Shown piece by piece: positions 34,604 through 44,382 of a DNA stretch of 55,383 nt. Both the position numbers and the translations under genes were made by a program. Position 1 is the stretch's first letter. Every line of letters begins with the position of its first letter. Under the pieces are notes generated by a model. That model was given only the letters and a program-made list of their open reading frames with translations, was not told the origin of the DNA and did not search any database. Source of the stretch: Nostoc sp. FACHB-110 (GTDB lineage Bacteria > Cyanobacteriota > Cyanobacteriia > Cyanobacteriales > Nostocaceae); the NCBI RefSeq assembly GCF_014697425.1, contig NZ_JACJRU010000049.1, positions 1-55,383 on the forward strand, given 5' to 3'.

Positions 34604-35266
34604 ATGGATACAAAAGGCAAAGTCAATATTTGGTGGCAATACGTTCTTTTACTAGTGTTACTTTTAACAGTAGGGCCAACCACTCTCTTTATTCGTCAGG
34701 CTTTGCGAGGACATCCACTAGATATTAATTACTTTTGGACACAACTATCACCCTTTGGGTTGCTCAAGCAAGGGCTTTATAATGGCAACGGTGGCGCAGA
34801 TTGGAAAATCGGCCAGCCAAAAGTGACGCTTTGGAATGCTGAACAGTTGCGGACTTTGCCAGAACTGGGAACATTCGCCTTAGAATTGGTGAACCGCGAT
34901 CGCACTTTGAATCACTTAAAGCCTTTAAAACCAGACTCATTGCTTTCGCAAGCTGCACAATTCCACGCCCAAGACATGCTGGAGAAACAATACTTCAATC
35001 ATATTTCTCCCGATGGTAAAACTCCCCGCGATCGCTTTTTGGACTTAGGGGGAAATCAGCGTGTCGGCGTTGGTGAAAACATTATTAAGGATGGCGTTCA
35101 AGGTTTAGGCTTTACTTATGGCACAGTCGAAGATTTTCAACGCGGTTGGATGTACAGCAATAGCCACCGCGAAAATATCCTCACTGCGGAATACACTAAA
35201 TTTGGCTATGGCTTCGCAGTAGGAAAAAACGGTCAAATTTATGCAGTACAAATGTTTTCTGAATAA
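34604..35266 (+). CDS. CAP-domain (SCP/PR-1, YkwD-like) protein with N-terminal anchor
   Basis: 220 residues. One hydrophobic segment at 11-30 (WQYVLLLVLLLTVGPTTLF) serves as a signal anchor. From about residue 90 a CAP domain is clear: LELVNRDRTLNHLKPLKPD, AAQFHAQDMLEKQYFNHISPDG with the conserved His, VGENI, and GWMYSNSHRENILTAEYTKFGYGFA with the second conserved His-Arg-Glu-Asn-Ile motif. The domain should lie outside the cytoplasm. CAP proteins bind or process varied ligands; the bacterial YkwD type has no settled function. Start ATG 34604. Confidence 0.9.
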   Translation: MDTKGKVNIWWQYVLLLVLLLTVGPTTLFIRQALRGHPLDINYFWTQLSPFGLLKQGLYNGNGGADWKIGQPKVTLWNAEQLRTLPELGTFALELVNRDRTLNHLKPLKPDSLLSQAAQFHAQDMLEKQYFNHISPDGKTPRDRFLDLGGNQRVGVGENIIKDGVQGLGFTYGTVEDFQRGWMYSNSHRENILTAEYTKFGYGFAVGKNGQIYAVQMFSE

Positions 35267-35357
35267 ACTAGCAAAGGAATTCCCAACAAGACAAAACTCG
35301 GTAGAGTTTCTGGGATATCCTAAAATAAGTGAGAGATTTGCCAAAGAATAAGTAAGA

Positions 35358-36524
35358 ATGAAACTGGCAGCAAGAGTAAGTCAGGTAAAACCTTCTTTAA
35401 CCTTAGCGATCGCAGCTAAAGCTAAGGCCATGAAGGCAGAAGGTATAGATGTTTGTAGTTTTAGTGCTGGAGAACCAGATTTTGATACTCCAGCGCATAT
35501 TAAAGCCGCAGCCGCAAAAGCTTTGGAAGAAGGCAAAACCAAATATGGCCCCGCAGCTGGAGAACCAAAGTTAAGGGAAGCGATCGCCCAAAAGCTGAAA
35601 ACTGATAACGGTTTAGATTACAAAGCAGAAAATGTCATCGTTACCAATGGCGGTAAACATTCTTTGTACAACTTGATCGTCGCACTCATCGACCCAGGTG
35701 ATGAGGTAATTATTCCGGCTCCCTATTGGCTGAGTTATCCAGAAATGGTAACTTTAGCAGGTGGTGTATCCGTAATTGTCAATACTGATGCTTCCACAGG
35801 CTATAAAATTACACCAGAACAACTGCGCCAAGCCATTACCCCCAAAACCAAGTTATTTGTCCTCAACTCCCCATCCAACCCGACAGGGATGGTTTACACG
35901 CCAGAGGAAATTAAAGCTTTGGCGCAAGTAATAGTTGATGCAGATATCTTTGTCGTCTCCGATGAGATTTACGAAAAAATTCTCTACGATGGCGCAGAAC
36001 ATATCAGTATCGGTTCTTTGGGTCAGGAAATTTTTGACCGGACTTTTATTAGCAATGGGTTTGCCAAAGCTTATTCTATGACAGGCTGGCGATTAGGTTA
36101 CTTAGCCGGGCCAGTAGAAGCCATTAAAGCCGCCAACTCCATTCAAGGGCATAGTACATCGAATGTATGTACCTTTGCTCAATATGGGGCGATCGCCGCC
36201 TTAGAAAGTCCTCAAGACTGTGTAGCCGAAATGCTGACTGCTTTTACCAAACGGCGACAAGTTATGTTAGAGAGAATCAACGCGATTCCTGGCTTAAATT
36301 GTCCCAAACCAGACGGTGCATTTTATCTATTTCCTGACATCAGCAAAACCGGACTCAAATCTTTAGACTTTTGCAACGCCTTGATAGAAGAACATCAAGT
36401 TGCCGTCATTCCCGGAATCGCCTTTGGTGCAGATGATAACATTCGCCTTTCCTACGCCACCGATTTAGCCACAATCGAAAAAGGATTGGATAGGTTAGAA
36501 AAATTTGTGCGATCGAGGATTTAA
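35358..36524 (+). CDS. aspC: Aspartate aminotransferase, class I (subgroup Ib-like)
   Basis: 388 residues of a full-length fold-type I aminotransferase. PLP Lys237 sits in SNGFAKAYSMTGWRLGY; Asn174 (SPSNPTG) and Asp202/Tyr205 (SDEIY) are the other cofactor contacts; SAGEPDFDTP at the start is typical. It interconverts aspartate and oxaloacetate with glutamate as amino donor. The sequence is of the bacterial Ib type, some members of which also use prephenate; specificity is not decided here. Start ATG 35358. A single gene. Confidence 0.9.
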   Translation: MKLAARVSQVKPSLTLAIAAKAKAMKAEGIDVCSFSAGEPDFDTPAHIKAAAAKALEEGKTKYGPAAGEPKLREAIAQKLKTDNGLDYKAENVIVTNGGKHSLYNLIVALIDPGDEVIIPAPYWLSYPEMVTLAGGVSVIVNTDASTGYKITPEQLRQAITPKTKLFVLNSPSNPTGMVYTPEEIKALAQVIVDADIFVVSDEIYEKILYDGAEHISIGSLGQEIFDRTFISNGFAKAYSMTGWRLGYLAGPVEAIKAANSIQGHSTSNVCTFAQYGAIAALESPQDCVAEMLTAFTKRRQVMLERINAIPGLNCPKPDGAFYLFPDISKTGLKSLDFCNALIEEHQVAVIPGIAFGADDNIRLSYATDLATIEKGLDRLEKFVRSRI

Positions 36525-36816
36525 TTCAATGTAAGTTCTACGGATAGATCAGGTAAATCTGGAAAAGTCAGTAGACCGAAAACTGTTTCGTGAAGACAGG
36601 GGCTAGGGTGTAGGTGACAAATACGCGCTGTTGTGGTGTGATTAAAGGCTAATTAGGTCAATCATGGCTTTTTGATGATGAGAGATTGAATTTACTCACG
36701 CTAATTAACTTTTCTTCCCCTACACCCCACACCCTGCCTAAACCTTAGGCCACTTAATTTGTTTGATGACAACAATTTGTCGGTAACGACATGAATATGT
36801 CACTTTAAAAAGCAAT

Positions 36817-36889
<73 letters not shown>

Positions 36890-36953
36890 TTAACCACACA
36901 ATCATTAATATTAGCGTATATTCATCCAGACAGTCAAGCATTAGGAGATTTTT

Positions 36954-38027
36954 TTATAATTCAACTTGTCTTCTGCTATTGGCTAACTCAGCAGCTAATT
37001 CAATGGCGGCTTTCATGCTGGTAGAGTCGGCAATTCCCTTACCTGCTATATCAAATGCTGTACCGTGGTCGGGTGAAGTGCGGACAAATGGTAGACCAAT
37101 AGAAGTGTTAACGGCTCGGTCAAAGGCCATCAATTTCACAGGAATCAGACCTTGGTCGTGATAAAGTGCCAGATAAGCATCGGCTGGATTTTGTAGAGGA
37201 GAGTTCCCATACCAAGCTTGACCCGGTTTAACCCACATTGTATCTGGTGGTATCGGCCCACTTAGTTGTAAATGCGATCGCTTTTCTTGTTCTTGCTGCA
37301 ACCAAGGAATTAACCAATCTAATTCTTCAGTTCCTAGCTGTCCCTGTTCGCCACTGTGGGGATTTAAACCTGCGATCGCAATTTTGGCTTCAACAATCCC
37401 AAAGTCTTGCTGTAAACACTCTACTAATAAATCTAGTTTCTTGGTCAACAATTCTGGTGTGAGTGCGTCGGGAACTTCGCGTAAAGGAATATGGGTAGTA
37501 GCGAGTAGTGTACGCAGTGTCCAACCAGTATAAGGCGATCGCGCCACAAATAACATCCCAAATCTTTCCACACCAGACTTTTGTGCTAGCAGTTCCGTTT
37601 GTCCGGGATAGTTGTAACCTGCGGCTTTCCAAGCAGACTTAGCGATAGGCCCGGTGACGATAGCATCAAATTTACCAGCTAGGGTTTCGGCGATCGCATC
37701 CTCCATATACGCAAAACTCGCTTTTCCGCTAGCGGCATTACCTTGACCGATGACAATCTCATCAGTAATATTCTGCTTTAACGGCACATCAATCACATTT
37801 AAGATGTCTGGATTTGCCAAAGGAGCTAAATTCCCACCTAAATTTAACTGCTCATATATCTGCACCAACAAATCTCGATTGCCAATCACGCTAATATCGT
37901 AATTTTTGCTCAACTCTGGGTCTGCCAACGCTTTTAAAATTACTTCTGGGCCAATTCCGGCTGGGTCTCCCAACGTCACGGCTAAACGTGGCAGATGTTC
38001 TCTGGGCGTGTCATTTATGAAAGACAT
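36954..38027 (-). CDS. pdxA: 4-hydroxythreonine-4-phosphate dehydrogenase
   Basis: 357 residues. Start motif LAVTLGDPAGIGPEVILKAL, then the DAIVTGPIAKSAW loop, the metal-site histidines in TTHIPLREVP, AIAGLNPHSGE and ALYHDQGLIPVKL, and the ending SPDHGTAFDIAGKG. It oxidises 4-phosphohydroxy-threonine in the DXP-independent route to pyridoxal phosphate used with PdxJ. Start ATG 38027. Single gene, divergent from petM. Confidence 0.95.
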   Translation of the reverse strand: MSFINDTPREHLPRLAVTLGDPAGIGPEVILKALADPELSKNYDISVIGNRDLLVQIYEQLNLGGNLAPLANPDILNVIDVPLKQNITDEIVIGQGNAASGKASFAYMEDAIAETLAGKFDAIVTGPIAKSAWKAAGYNYPGQTELLAQKSGVERFGMLFVARSPYTGWTLRTLLATTHIPLREVPDALTPELLTKKLDLLVECLQQDFGIVEAKIAIAGLNPHSGEQGQLGTEELDWLIPWLQQEQEKRSHLQLSGPIPPDTMWVKPGQAWYGNSPLQNPADAYLALYHDQGLIPVKLMAFDRAVNTSIGLPFVRTSPDHGTAFDIAGKGIADSTSMKAAIELAAELANSRRQVEL

Positions 38028-38421
38028 ACAAAAAAATCGCAGTGAGAGATTAGGGATATAAAAAGTTTAGAGGGATGGGGGATGAATCAGCAAAACCCTT
38101 ACCAGCTTATATCTCATATCCTCATACCCAAGCTTCATCACTAAGCTTTATCGGTAAGTCCTGTAGGGATTGACCATCAAACTAGTTTAGAATTATTTAC
38201 ACAGGACTAATTCAACATTAACTGTTGAGCAGCGCAAGTAGACCTGGCCTTTACTTCAGTCTATCTGGAGTAATTAAAACACTTCACCTTGGTGTCTCAG
38301 GGCTGGTAAATATTAGATTTGAGCAAACAAGTCTAGTAGCAGCATACAGACCGAGAACCAGAAATTCTCAAGGTTTACTCTGAGAATTATTACAAACCAT
38401 TCACAAAGGAGAGTCATCCCA
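38028..38421. other. Divergent intergenic region before petM, 394 bp
   Basis: Holds the promoters of pdxA (minus) and petM (plus). A hairpin TTACTTCAG/CTGGAGTAA at 38251-38273 lies within the likely petM leader, and an AAGGAG site precedes the petM ATG. I see no other gene. Confidence 0.5.
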
Positions 38422-38526
38422 ATGGGCGGCGAAATTTTCAATGCAGCAATTCTGGCTTTTAGTTTAATCTTCGTAGGTTGGGCCTTAGGTGCTTTATTAC
38501 TAAAAATTCAGGGTGCAGAAGAATAA
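38422..38526 (+). CDS. petM: Cytochrome b6f complex subunit PetM (subunit VII)
   Basis: A 34-residue protein, MGGEIFNAAI followed by one membrane helix (LAFSLIFVGWALGALLL) and ending KIQGAEE. It matches cyanobacterial PetM along its whole length. AAGGAG stands 11 nt before the ATG. PetM is a small single-helix subunit at the edge of the cytochrome b6f complex of the thylakoid membrane. It is followed by its own hairpin terminator, so it is monocistronic although ycf39 lies just downstream. Confidence 0.96.
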   Translation: MGGEIFNAAILAFSLIFVGWALGALLLKIQGAEE

Positions 38527-38548
38527 ACTCTCTGGAGTCTGAAAAAAT

Positions 38549-38574
38549 AGCGTGTCCGGACAACGGACAACGCT
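38549..38574 (+). terminator. petM terminator
   Basis: AGCG-TGTCCG pairs with CGGACA-ACGCT (one bulge) around a GACAA loop, followed by GTTTATTT. It lies 22 bp past the petM stop. Confidence 0.75.
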
Positions 38575-38689
38575 GTTTATTTAGGCCATCAGTATTAATT
38601 AACTTCTGAGAAAAAGTGTAAACTTTTGTTTACGGATATAATTCTGTTAAGATTCATTTCATAAAACATTAATATTTAATACAACCCTC

Positions 38690-39679
38690 ATGACATTATT
38701 AATCGTCGGTGCTACTGGCACCTTAGGAAGACAAGTGGCTCGTCGTGCTATCGATGAGGGGTATAAAGTACGCTGTCTTGTCCGGAGTACTAAAAAAGCG
38801 GCTTTCTTAAAAGAGTGGGGTGCAGAACTTGTAGTTGGAGATTTATGTTATCCCCAAACCCTGCCAGCGGCATTAGAAGGAGTAACCGCAATTATTGATG
38901 CGGCGACATCTCGTGCTACTGATTCTCTCACGATTAAACAAGTAGATTGGGAAGGTCAAGTAGCGTTAATTCAAGCTGCCAAAGCTGCTGGTGTCGAACG
39001 CTTTGTCTTCTTTTCCATCATTGATGCCGATAAATACCCAGATGTGCCGTTGATGGAAATCAAGCGGTGTACAGAAATTTTTCTCGCTGAATCTGGACTA
39101 AATTACACCATCCTACGTTTAGCCGGATTTATGCAAGGCTTAATTGGCCAATATGGCATCCCCATTTTAGAAGGACAACCAGTTTGGGTAACAGGTGAGT
39201 CATCACCCATTGCTTATATGGATACCCAAGACATCGCCAAATTTGCGGTGCGTGCTTTGAGTGTGCCAGAAACGCAAAAGCAAGCCTTTCCAGTAGTTGG
39301 AACTCGTGCTTGGAGTGCAGAAGAAATCATTAGCTTGTGCGAGCGCTTGTCTGGGAAAGAAGCCAAAGTCACACGGATGCCGTTAAACTTATTGCGTACA
39401 GTGCGACGATTTGTCCGTTTCTTTCAATGGGGATGGAATGTGGCAGATAGACTTGCCTTTACAGAAGTTTTAGCTAGTGGTAGACCTTTAAACGCTTCTA
39501 TGACTGAAGTCTACAAAATCTTTGGCTTAGAGGCCAAAGAAACCACTACCCTAGAAAGCTACTTGCAAGAGTACTTCAGCAGAATTATGAAAAAACTCAA
39601 AGAGCTAAATTACGAGAAAACCAAGACCAAAAAGCAGAAAAATAAAAGGTCTCCGTTTAAAAATGTTAATAGTCAATAG
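38690..39679 (+). CDS. ycf39: Ycf39-type atypical SDR, photosystem II assembly factor
   Basis: 329 residues. NAD(P)-binding GATGTLGRQ (7-15) opens an atypical short-chain dehydrogenase domain of the Ycf39/HCF244 group: VRCLVRSTKKAAFLKEWGAELVVGDL, FFSIIDADKYPDVPLMEIKRCTE, and NYTILRLAGFMQGLIGQYG. The usual catalytic Tyr-x3-Lys is altered, as expected. Family members bind high-light-inducible proteins and deliver chlorophyll to newly made D1. The C-terminal 25 residues are a Lys-rich, low-complexity tail. Position next to petM is a common cyanobacterial arrangement. Start ATG 38690. Confidence 0.9.
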   Translation: MTLLIVGATGTLGRQVARRAIDEGYKVRCLVRSTKKAAFLKEWGAELVVGDLCYPQTLPAALEGVTAIIDAATSRATDSLTIKQVDWEGQVALIQAAKAAGVERFVFFSIIDADKYPDVPLMEIKRCTEIFLAESGLNYTILRLAGFMQGLIGQYGIPILEGQPVWVTGESSPIAYMDTQDIAKFAVRALSVPETQKQAFPVVGTRAWSAEEIISLCERLSGKEAKVTRMPLNLLRTVRRFVRFFQWGWNVADRLAFTEVLASGRPLNASMTEVYKIFGLEAKETTTLESYLQEYFSRIMKKLKELNYEKTKTKKQKNKRSPFKNVNSQ

Positions 39680-39819
39680 TCAACGGTCAATAATGCCCAG
39701 TTAAAAGTGCTGAGTGTCTCTGGTTTTTTGGACTTTTGACTCTAAGTTAATGACTGGGTTGACCAAAATATGTCAGGATTACATAGTACAAAGCATCTGC
39801 AAAACTTGGATATTTGAAT

Positions 39820-40737
39820 GTGCCGAAAGCAGGCATTATCTACAATGATTTAAAACCGATAGCGGGTCGCGTCGCTATCGAATTAAAAGACCAACTCACC
39901 GCTGCGGGTTGGGATGTATGTATCACAACTAGTATCGGTGGCATATTGGGCTACTCTAATCCCGAAAGCCCTGTATGTCACACTCCCCTTGATGGTTTAA
40001 CACCCCCTGGTTTTGATGCGGAGATGGCCTTTGCAGTCGTACTGGGGGGAGATGGCACTGTTTTAGCAGCCTCGCGTCAAGTTGCTTCCATTGGTATTCC
40101 ACTGTTAACGGTGAATACTGGACATATGGGCTTTTTAACGGAAACTTACCTCAATCAATTGCCTCAAGCTATTGACCAGGCAATGTCAGGTCAATATGAA
40201 ATTGAAGAACGGGCAATGCTGACGGTGAAGGTTTTGCGTGAAGATTCGGTGTTGTGGGAAGCTTTATGTTTAAACGAAATGGTACTGCATCGGGAACCTT
40301 TAACCAGTATGTGCCATTTTGAAATTGCAATCGGTCGTCATGCACCAGTAGATATTGCGGCTGATGGCATAATTGTTTCTACACCAACAGGTTCAACAGC
40401 TTATTCGCTGAGTGCTGGTGGCCCTGTGGTTACGCCAGGAGTACCTGTTTTACAATTAGTCCCAATTTGTCCGCACTCCTTAGCTTCTAGGGCTTTGGTG
40501 TTTCCCGACACAGAAGCCGTCAATATTTATCCAGTGAATATTCCACGGTTAGTGATGGTGGTAGATGGCAATGGAGGATGTTATGTCTTTCCTGAAGATC
40601 GGGTATATTTAGAGCGATCGCAATATAGTGTGCGATTTATTCGTTTACAACCACCAGAATTTTTCCGGATCTTGCGCGAAAAATTGGGATGGGGTCTACC
40701 GCACATAGCCAAACCGACCTCAGTAGAGTTACCTTAG
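39820..40737 (+). CDS. nadK: NAD kinase
   Basis: 305 residues from GTG 39820 (MPKAGIIYND); a TTG two codons earlier is less likely. The nucleotide-binding GGDGT (76-80) and the second conserved block DGIIVSTPTGSTAYSLSAGGP are both present. It phosphorylates NAD to NADP, the photosynthetic electron acceptor. Cyanobacteria have two NAD kinase types; which type this is would need a tree. It is on the same strand as ycf39 (140 bp) and nblR (180 bp). Confidence 0.93.
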   Translation: MPKAGIIYNDLKPIAGRVAIELKDQLTAAGWDVCITTSIGGILGYSNPESPVCHTPLDGLTPPGFDAEMAFAVVLGGDGTVLAASRQVASIGIPLLTVNTGHMGFLTETYLNQLPQAIDQAMSGQYEIEERAMLTVKVLREDSVLWEALCLNEMVLHREPLTSMCHFEIAIGRHAPVDIAADGIIVSTPTGSTAYSLSAGGPVVTPGVPVLQLVPICPHSLASRALVFPDTEAVNIYPVNIPRLVMVVDGNGGCYVFPEDRVYLERSQYSVRFIRLQPPEFFRILREKLGWGLPHIAKPTSVELP

Positions 40738-40917
40738 TGTTTAGTCAATAGTTCAATCGTCAAAATTTTTGATTGTGGTTTTTCCCGAATCAATGTTTTA
40801 AAAATGGAATTGAGAAACAGCCATGAAAATTCCATCAGTAAAATTTGAAATATTTCAAACAGCACCATCACCTATTTGATGCTATTGACTATTGACTCAT
40901 CACATTTGACCTAAATT

Positions 40918-41604
40918 ATGACAGTTGCTCACAGTCCCTGTGTTTTGGTGATTGAAACCGATGAAACTCTCGCAAATCAACTCTCTTTTGATTTGCAAGA
41001 AGCAGGTTATGACGCAATTTTAGCCCACGATGCCGCCAGCGGTATGCAGCACTGCCGTGATTCTCAGCCTGCTTTAATTGTTGTAGACCGAATGCTAGCA
41101 GGCGAATCAGGCCTCTCATTGTGTAAAAATATCAGAAGTGCTGGTCTGCGTTCCCCTGTGCTAGTTTTAATGGCCAGAGATACAGTTGATGACCGTGTAG
41201 CCTGTTTAGAAGCGGGTGCTGATGACTACATCCTCAAACCTTACCGCCCAGAAGAATTTTTAAAATTAATTCGCATATATTTAAAACCTGACATTGATAC
41301 CACAGAGCAATTACGTTTTGGGGACTTAGTGTTAGATATATCGACTCGCCGTGCTATCCACAACGGGCGGGTAATTGATTTAACAATGAAAGAATTTGAA
41401 TTACTGAAATTCTTGATGGAACATCCCCGTGAAGTTTTAACCCGCGAACAAATATTAGAAAATGTCTGGGGTTACGACTTTATGGGTGAGTCCAATGTCA
41501 TAGAAGTATACATTCGTTACCTGCGCTTGAAAATTGAAGACGAAGGTCAAAAGCGTCTCATTCAAACAGTGCGCGGTGTCGGCTATGTTTTGCGAGAATC
41601 TTAA
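40918..41604 (+). CDS. nblR: OmpR-family response regulator, NblR-like
   Basis: 228 residues. Receiver domain 6-120: acidic pocket Glu13/Asp15, phospho-acceptor Asp57 in VVDRML, Lys in YILKPYRPEEF. Winged-helix DNA-binding domain 130-226 with LTMKEFELLKFLMEHPREVLTRE and VYIRYLRLKIEDEG. The opening CVLVIETDE and the MLAGESGLSLC segment match NblR, which is needed for phycobilisome breakdown under nutrient or light stress. NblR is known for acting without usual phosphorylation; the sequence here has the acceptor Asp. The exact name is a family call by eye. Confidence 0.7.
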   Translation: MTVAHSPCVLVIETDETLANQLSFDLQEAGYDAILAHDAASGMQHCRDSQPALIVVDRMLAGESGLSLCKNIRSAGLRSPVLVLMARDTVDDRVACLEAGADDYILKPYRPEEFLKLIRIYLKPDIDTTEQLRFGDLVLDISTRRAIHNGRVIDLTMKEFELLKFLMEHPREVLTREQILENVWGYDFMGESNVIEVYIRYLRLKIEDEGQKRLIQTVRGVGYVLRES

Positions 41605-41784
41605 AGCAACAACAAAAGGTCAATAACTAAATTTTGCTCAAAACTTCTAGAATTATGCTAGAGCGGAGTTTTGAATTTCTGAGTAACTCTACCTATTTAT
41701 GTCAGCAAAAAAACACTAATGGTAGTGGGCTTTCTCCGAGAAATTCTGTAAAATCGAAATTTAAATAACAAGATAGTAGATTTT

Positions 41785-42315
41785 ATGATACGTTGGCTAA
41801 GTTTACTACCAATGGTTCTGAGTCTGTTGCTGATGGGGTGTTCTACGCAAACAACTGCTAATCCCACTGTAGATACTGCAAATACTCCAGTCCAAGCAGT
41901 GCAAAACCTTGGTCAAAACCTACCAATTGCGGCTAAAGCTATTGTGCCTAACGGTACAACAATTGATTTAGAAGTCGCAGTTACCCCAGAACAACAACAA
42001 AAAGGCTTGATGTATCGTCCGGCTTTGCCAAATAATCGCGGTATGTTATTCAAGTTCCCTACTGCACAACCTGTACAGTTTTGGATGAAGAATGTCCCTG
42101 TCGCTTTGGATATGGTGTTTTTGCAAAATGGGGTAGTGCAGTATGTTCAAGCAGCTGCACCTCCCTGTGCTAACGAACCCTGCCCTACTTATGGCCCTAA
42201 TGTACCTATTGATACTGTAATTGAATTGCGATCGGGACGAGCAAGTGAATTAAAGTTGCAACCAGGAGATAAAGTAAAAATTAAATTTTTAAATACTAGT
42301 AATATACCGAAATAA
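41785..42315 (+). CDS. DUF192 family lipoprotein
   Basis: 176 residues. A lipoprotein signal ends in LLMGC, giving Cys19 as the lipid site. A Thr/Asn/Gln-rich linker follows, then a DUF192 domain from about residue 55: IDLEVAVTPEQQQKGLMYRPAL, NRGMLFKF, VQFWMKNVPVALDMVFL, and a final LQPGDKVKIKF. Family members are small beta proteins of unknown role, sometimes near stress genes. The domain should be outside the cytoplasm. Start ATG 41785. Confidence 0.9.
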   Translation: MIRWLSLLPMVLSLLLMGCSTQTTANPTVDTANTPVQAVQNLGQNLPIAAKAIVPNGTTIDLEVAVTPEQQQKGLMYRPALPNNRGMLFKFPTAQPVQFWMKNVPVALDMVFLQNGVVQYVQAAAPPCANEPCPTYGPNVPIDTVIELRSGRASELKLQPGDKVKIKFLNTSNIPK

Positions 42316-42835
42316 AACTTAAGAACTTTGTGCAGTTAGGCAGAAAAAGACTGAATTAGTAATTTTTTGGTAAAAAAAATGTCAAGTAGTGATGAAATCG
42401 CTAATTGTGCCTAAAGCATCTAATATGATGACAAAAATACTAAAAAACGCAACTTAAGAGGTAAAATAACAATCTCAAAGATTCTTGGCGAAAAATCCTC
42501 CTTTTGACATAAGTGTAAATAGTCTTTCATAGGAGAGCATAGGCTATGGAATCTTTGTTACTCAATGTGTAACTGAATAAAGCACTTAAGTAAATTAGGG
42601 ATGAAACCAATTTAATTTGTAGGACGTGCTACTAGAAAACTGAGCAAACCGATCATGATTCATCTGAAATTTCCCAGTTTTCGTGAATAAACGTTCTAAT
42701 TGTGGAATATCAAGCAATATTTTGGGATCGTCATCCGGTAATTGCACAGTCACAGATGAAATAGTAGCTGCGGACAACAGAGGAATGGTGAATCTACATA
42801 TGACTACAAATACTAAACAAGGAGGTGAGTTACAA
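42316..42835. other. Intergenic region, 520 bp
   Basis: AT-rich DNA between two plus-strand genes. A plus-strand frame is open from 42683 into the DUF2949 gene, and a 60-codon minus-strand frame (42595-42777) starts with TTG. Neither has good start signals. I see no repeats here. It likely holds the DUF2949 promoter. Confidence 0.5.
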
Positions 42836-43027
42836 ATGTCACCATCAACATATTCAAGACTGATTCATTTTTTACAGGAAGATTTGTCAATTTCATCTGC
42901 ATCTCTGGCAGTAGCTTTACGGCATAGCGAACAAGACCCTGGGCCGTTGCCGATGATTCTTTGGCAGTACGGTTTAATAACGATGGAACAGTTAGAGCAA
43001 ATTTACGATTGGCTAGAGACTGTATAA
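42836..43027 (+). CDS. DUF2949 family small protein
   Basis: 63 residues from ATG 42836 (MSPSTYSRL), preceded by GGAGG 10 nt upstream. It matches DUF2949, a small cyanobacterial family: YSRLIHFLQEDLSI, then SLAVALRHSEQDPGPLPMILWQYGL, ending LEQIYDWLE. All helix. Function unknown. The frame is open upstream, so a longer product from 42683 or 42800 cannot be excluded, but conservation begins here. Confidence 0.8.
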   Translation: MSPSTYSRLIHFLQEDLSISSASLAVALRHSEQDPGPLPMILWQYGLITMEQLEQIYDWLETV

Positions 43028-43142
43028 GTACAAAAGCTCATACAGGAGAATTGATGTATGCTGCATCCACTCTGTCTTTTGCCTAGGTTCATAGATAAGA
43101 TAAGAAAACTGATTTTTAATCCCACTTATTTCCAGCCAAATT

Positions 43143-43182
43143 AAAAGAGCGAGTTAAAAACAAAGATTTGACTCGCTCTTTT
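43143..43182. terminator. Bidirectional hairpin terminator
   Basis: AAAAGAGCGAGT pairs with ACTCGCTCTTTT around a 16-nt loop. It lies between the DUF2949 gene and the convergent aminotransferase gene, and both strands end in T-runs. Confidence 0.85.
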
Positions 43183-43230
43183 GATTTCTGGTCAAAAATA
43201 TCGGGGAAATCTCGTCAAGAAACTGATTAA

Positions 43231-44382
43231 CTATTGACCCAAAATCCTGGCTGCTGCCGCTACACCAGCACCTGGTGTGAAGTTTTCGTAACCTAGCTCT
43301 AACAACACTACTTCTAAGGATGCTATGCAGCTAAGGATATCGCGATCGCTCACAAAACCCAAGTGACCAATACGGAAAATTTTATTTTTCAGATGGTCTT
43401 GACCACCAGCTAAAGCAATATCAAATCGCTTATTCATCAGTGAACGAATTTTATCCGCTTCAATACCTACTGGTGCTACGGCTGTAATAGCTGGACTAGC
43501 GTAATTATCTGCGGCAAATAATGGCAAATTCAAGCCTTTAATAGCAGCCCGAGTCGCATTCTTTTGACGTTCGTGTCTGCCAAAAATAGACTCTAAACCT
43601 TCTTCTTTCATCATCTTCAAGGTGGTGTGTAGTGCCACAATGAGATTTACAGGCGGTGTGAAAGGTGTGGTATCTTTAGCCGCAGATTTCTTGTATTTGC
43701 CTAAATCTAAATAATATTTCGGCAATTTAGCTGTTTTATAAGCTTCCCAAGCTTTGGGACTCACAGAAACAAAACCCAAACCAGGCGGAATCATGTAGCC
43801 TTTTTGAGAACCAGAGGCGACTACATCTAATCCCCACGCATCCACAGGTAAATTAAATGCGCCTAAACTAGTCACAGCATCGACAATAATTAATGCTTGA
43901 CCATGTTCTTTAACGTGGCGGTTAATAGTTTCCAAGTCATTGAGAACACCTGTGGAAGTCTCACTGTGAGTGATAATGACAGCTTTGATTTCTTTGGCGG
44001 TGTCTGCTTGTAATTTTTCAGCAAATTGCGCTGGGTCTAAAGGTTTACCCCATTCTGCTGTAATGGTTTCGACATTCAACCCGTAGGCTTGGCCGACTTC
44101 TGCCCAGCGTTCACCAAATTTACCATTACTACCAACTAAAATGCGATCGCCTGGGGAAAGAAAATTAATAATCCCCGCTTCTACTGCACCTGTACCGCTA
44201 ACATTCAACATCAGTACATCGCTTTGGGTTTGGTGCAGCCATTTTAGGTTGGCAAACACCTCTGCAAGGAGGTTACTAAATTCACTGGTACGGTGGCCAA
44301 TGGGATGTTTGGCTAAAGCGAGTAAGGCTGCTTCTGGCACTGGGGTAGGGCCAGGAATCATCAGCATCAGCTTATCTTGCAT
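43231..44382 (-). CDS. Class V aminotransferase (alanine/serine-glyoxylate type)
   Basis: 383 residues of a fold-type I, class V aminotransferase. It starts LMLMIPGPTPVP, has HRTSEFSNLLAEV, NVSGTGAVEAG, a VDAVTSLGAFNLPVDAWGLDV block, and PLP Lys194 in SGSQKGYMIPPG. This matches the alanine-glyoxylate / serine-glyoxylate aminotransferase branch, long annotated in cyanobacteria as soluble hydrogenase small subunit. The likely job is glyoxylate transamination in photorespiration. Start ATG 44382. Confidence 0.88.
   Translation of the reverse strand: MQDKLMLMIPGPTPVPEAALLALAKHPIGHRTSEFSNLLAEVFANLKWLHQTQSDVLMLNVSGTGAVEAGIINFLSPGDRILVGSNGKFGERWAEVGQAYGLNVETITAEWGKPLDPAQFAEKLQADTAKEIKAVIITHSETSTGVLNDLETINRHVKEHGQALIIVDAVTSLGAFNLPVDAWGLDVVASGSQKGYMIPPGLGFVSVSPKAWEAYKTAKLPKYYLDLGKYKKSAAKDTTPFTPPVNLIVALHTTLKMMKEEGLESIFGRHERQKNATRAAIKGLNLPLFAADNYASPAITAVAPVGIEADKIRSLMNKRFDIALAGGQDHLKNKIFRIGHLGFVSDRDILSCIASLEVVLLELGYENFTPGAGVAAAARILGQ

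Noticed and set aside
42595..42777. 60-residue minus-strand protein
   Set aside because: TTG start, no ribosome site, no neighbour on that strand.
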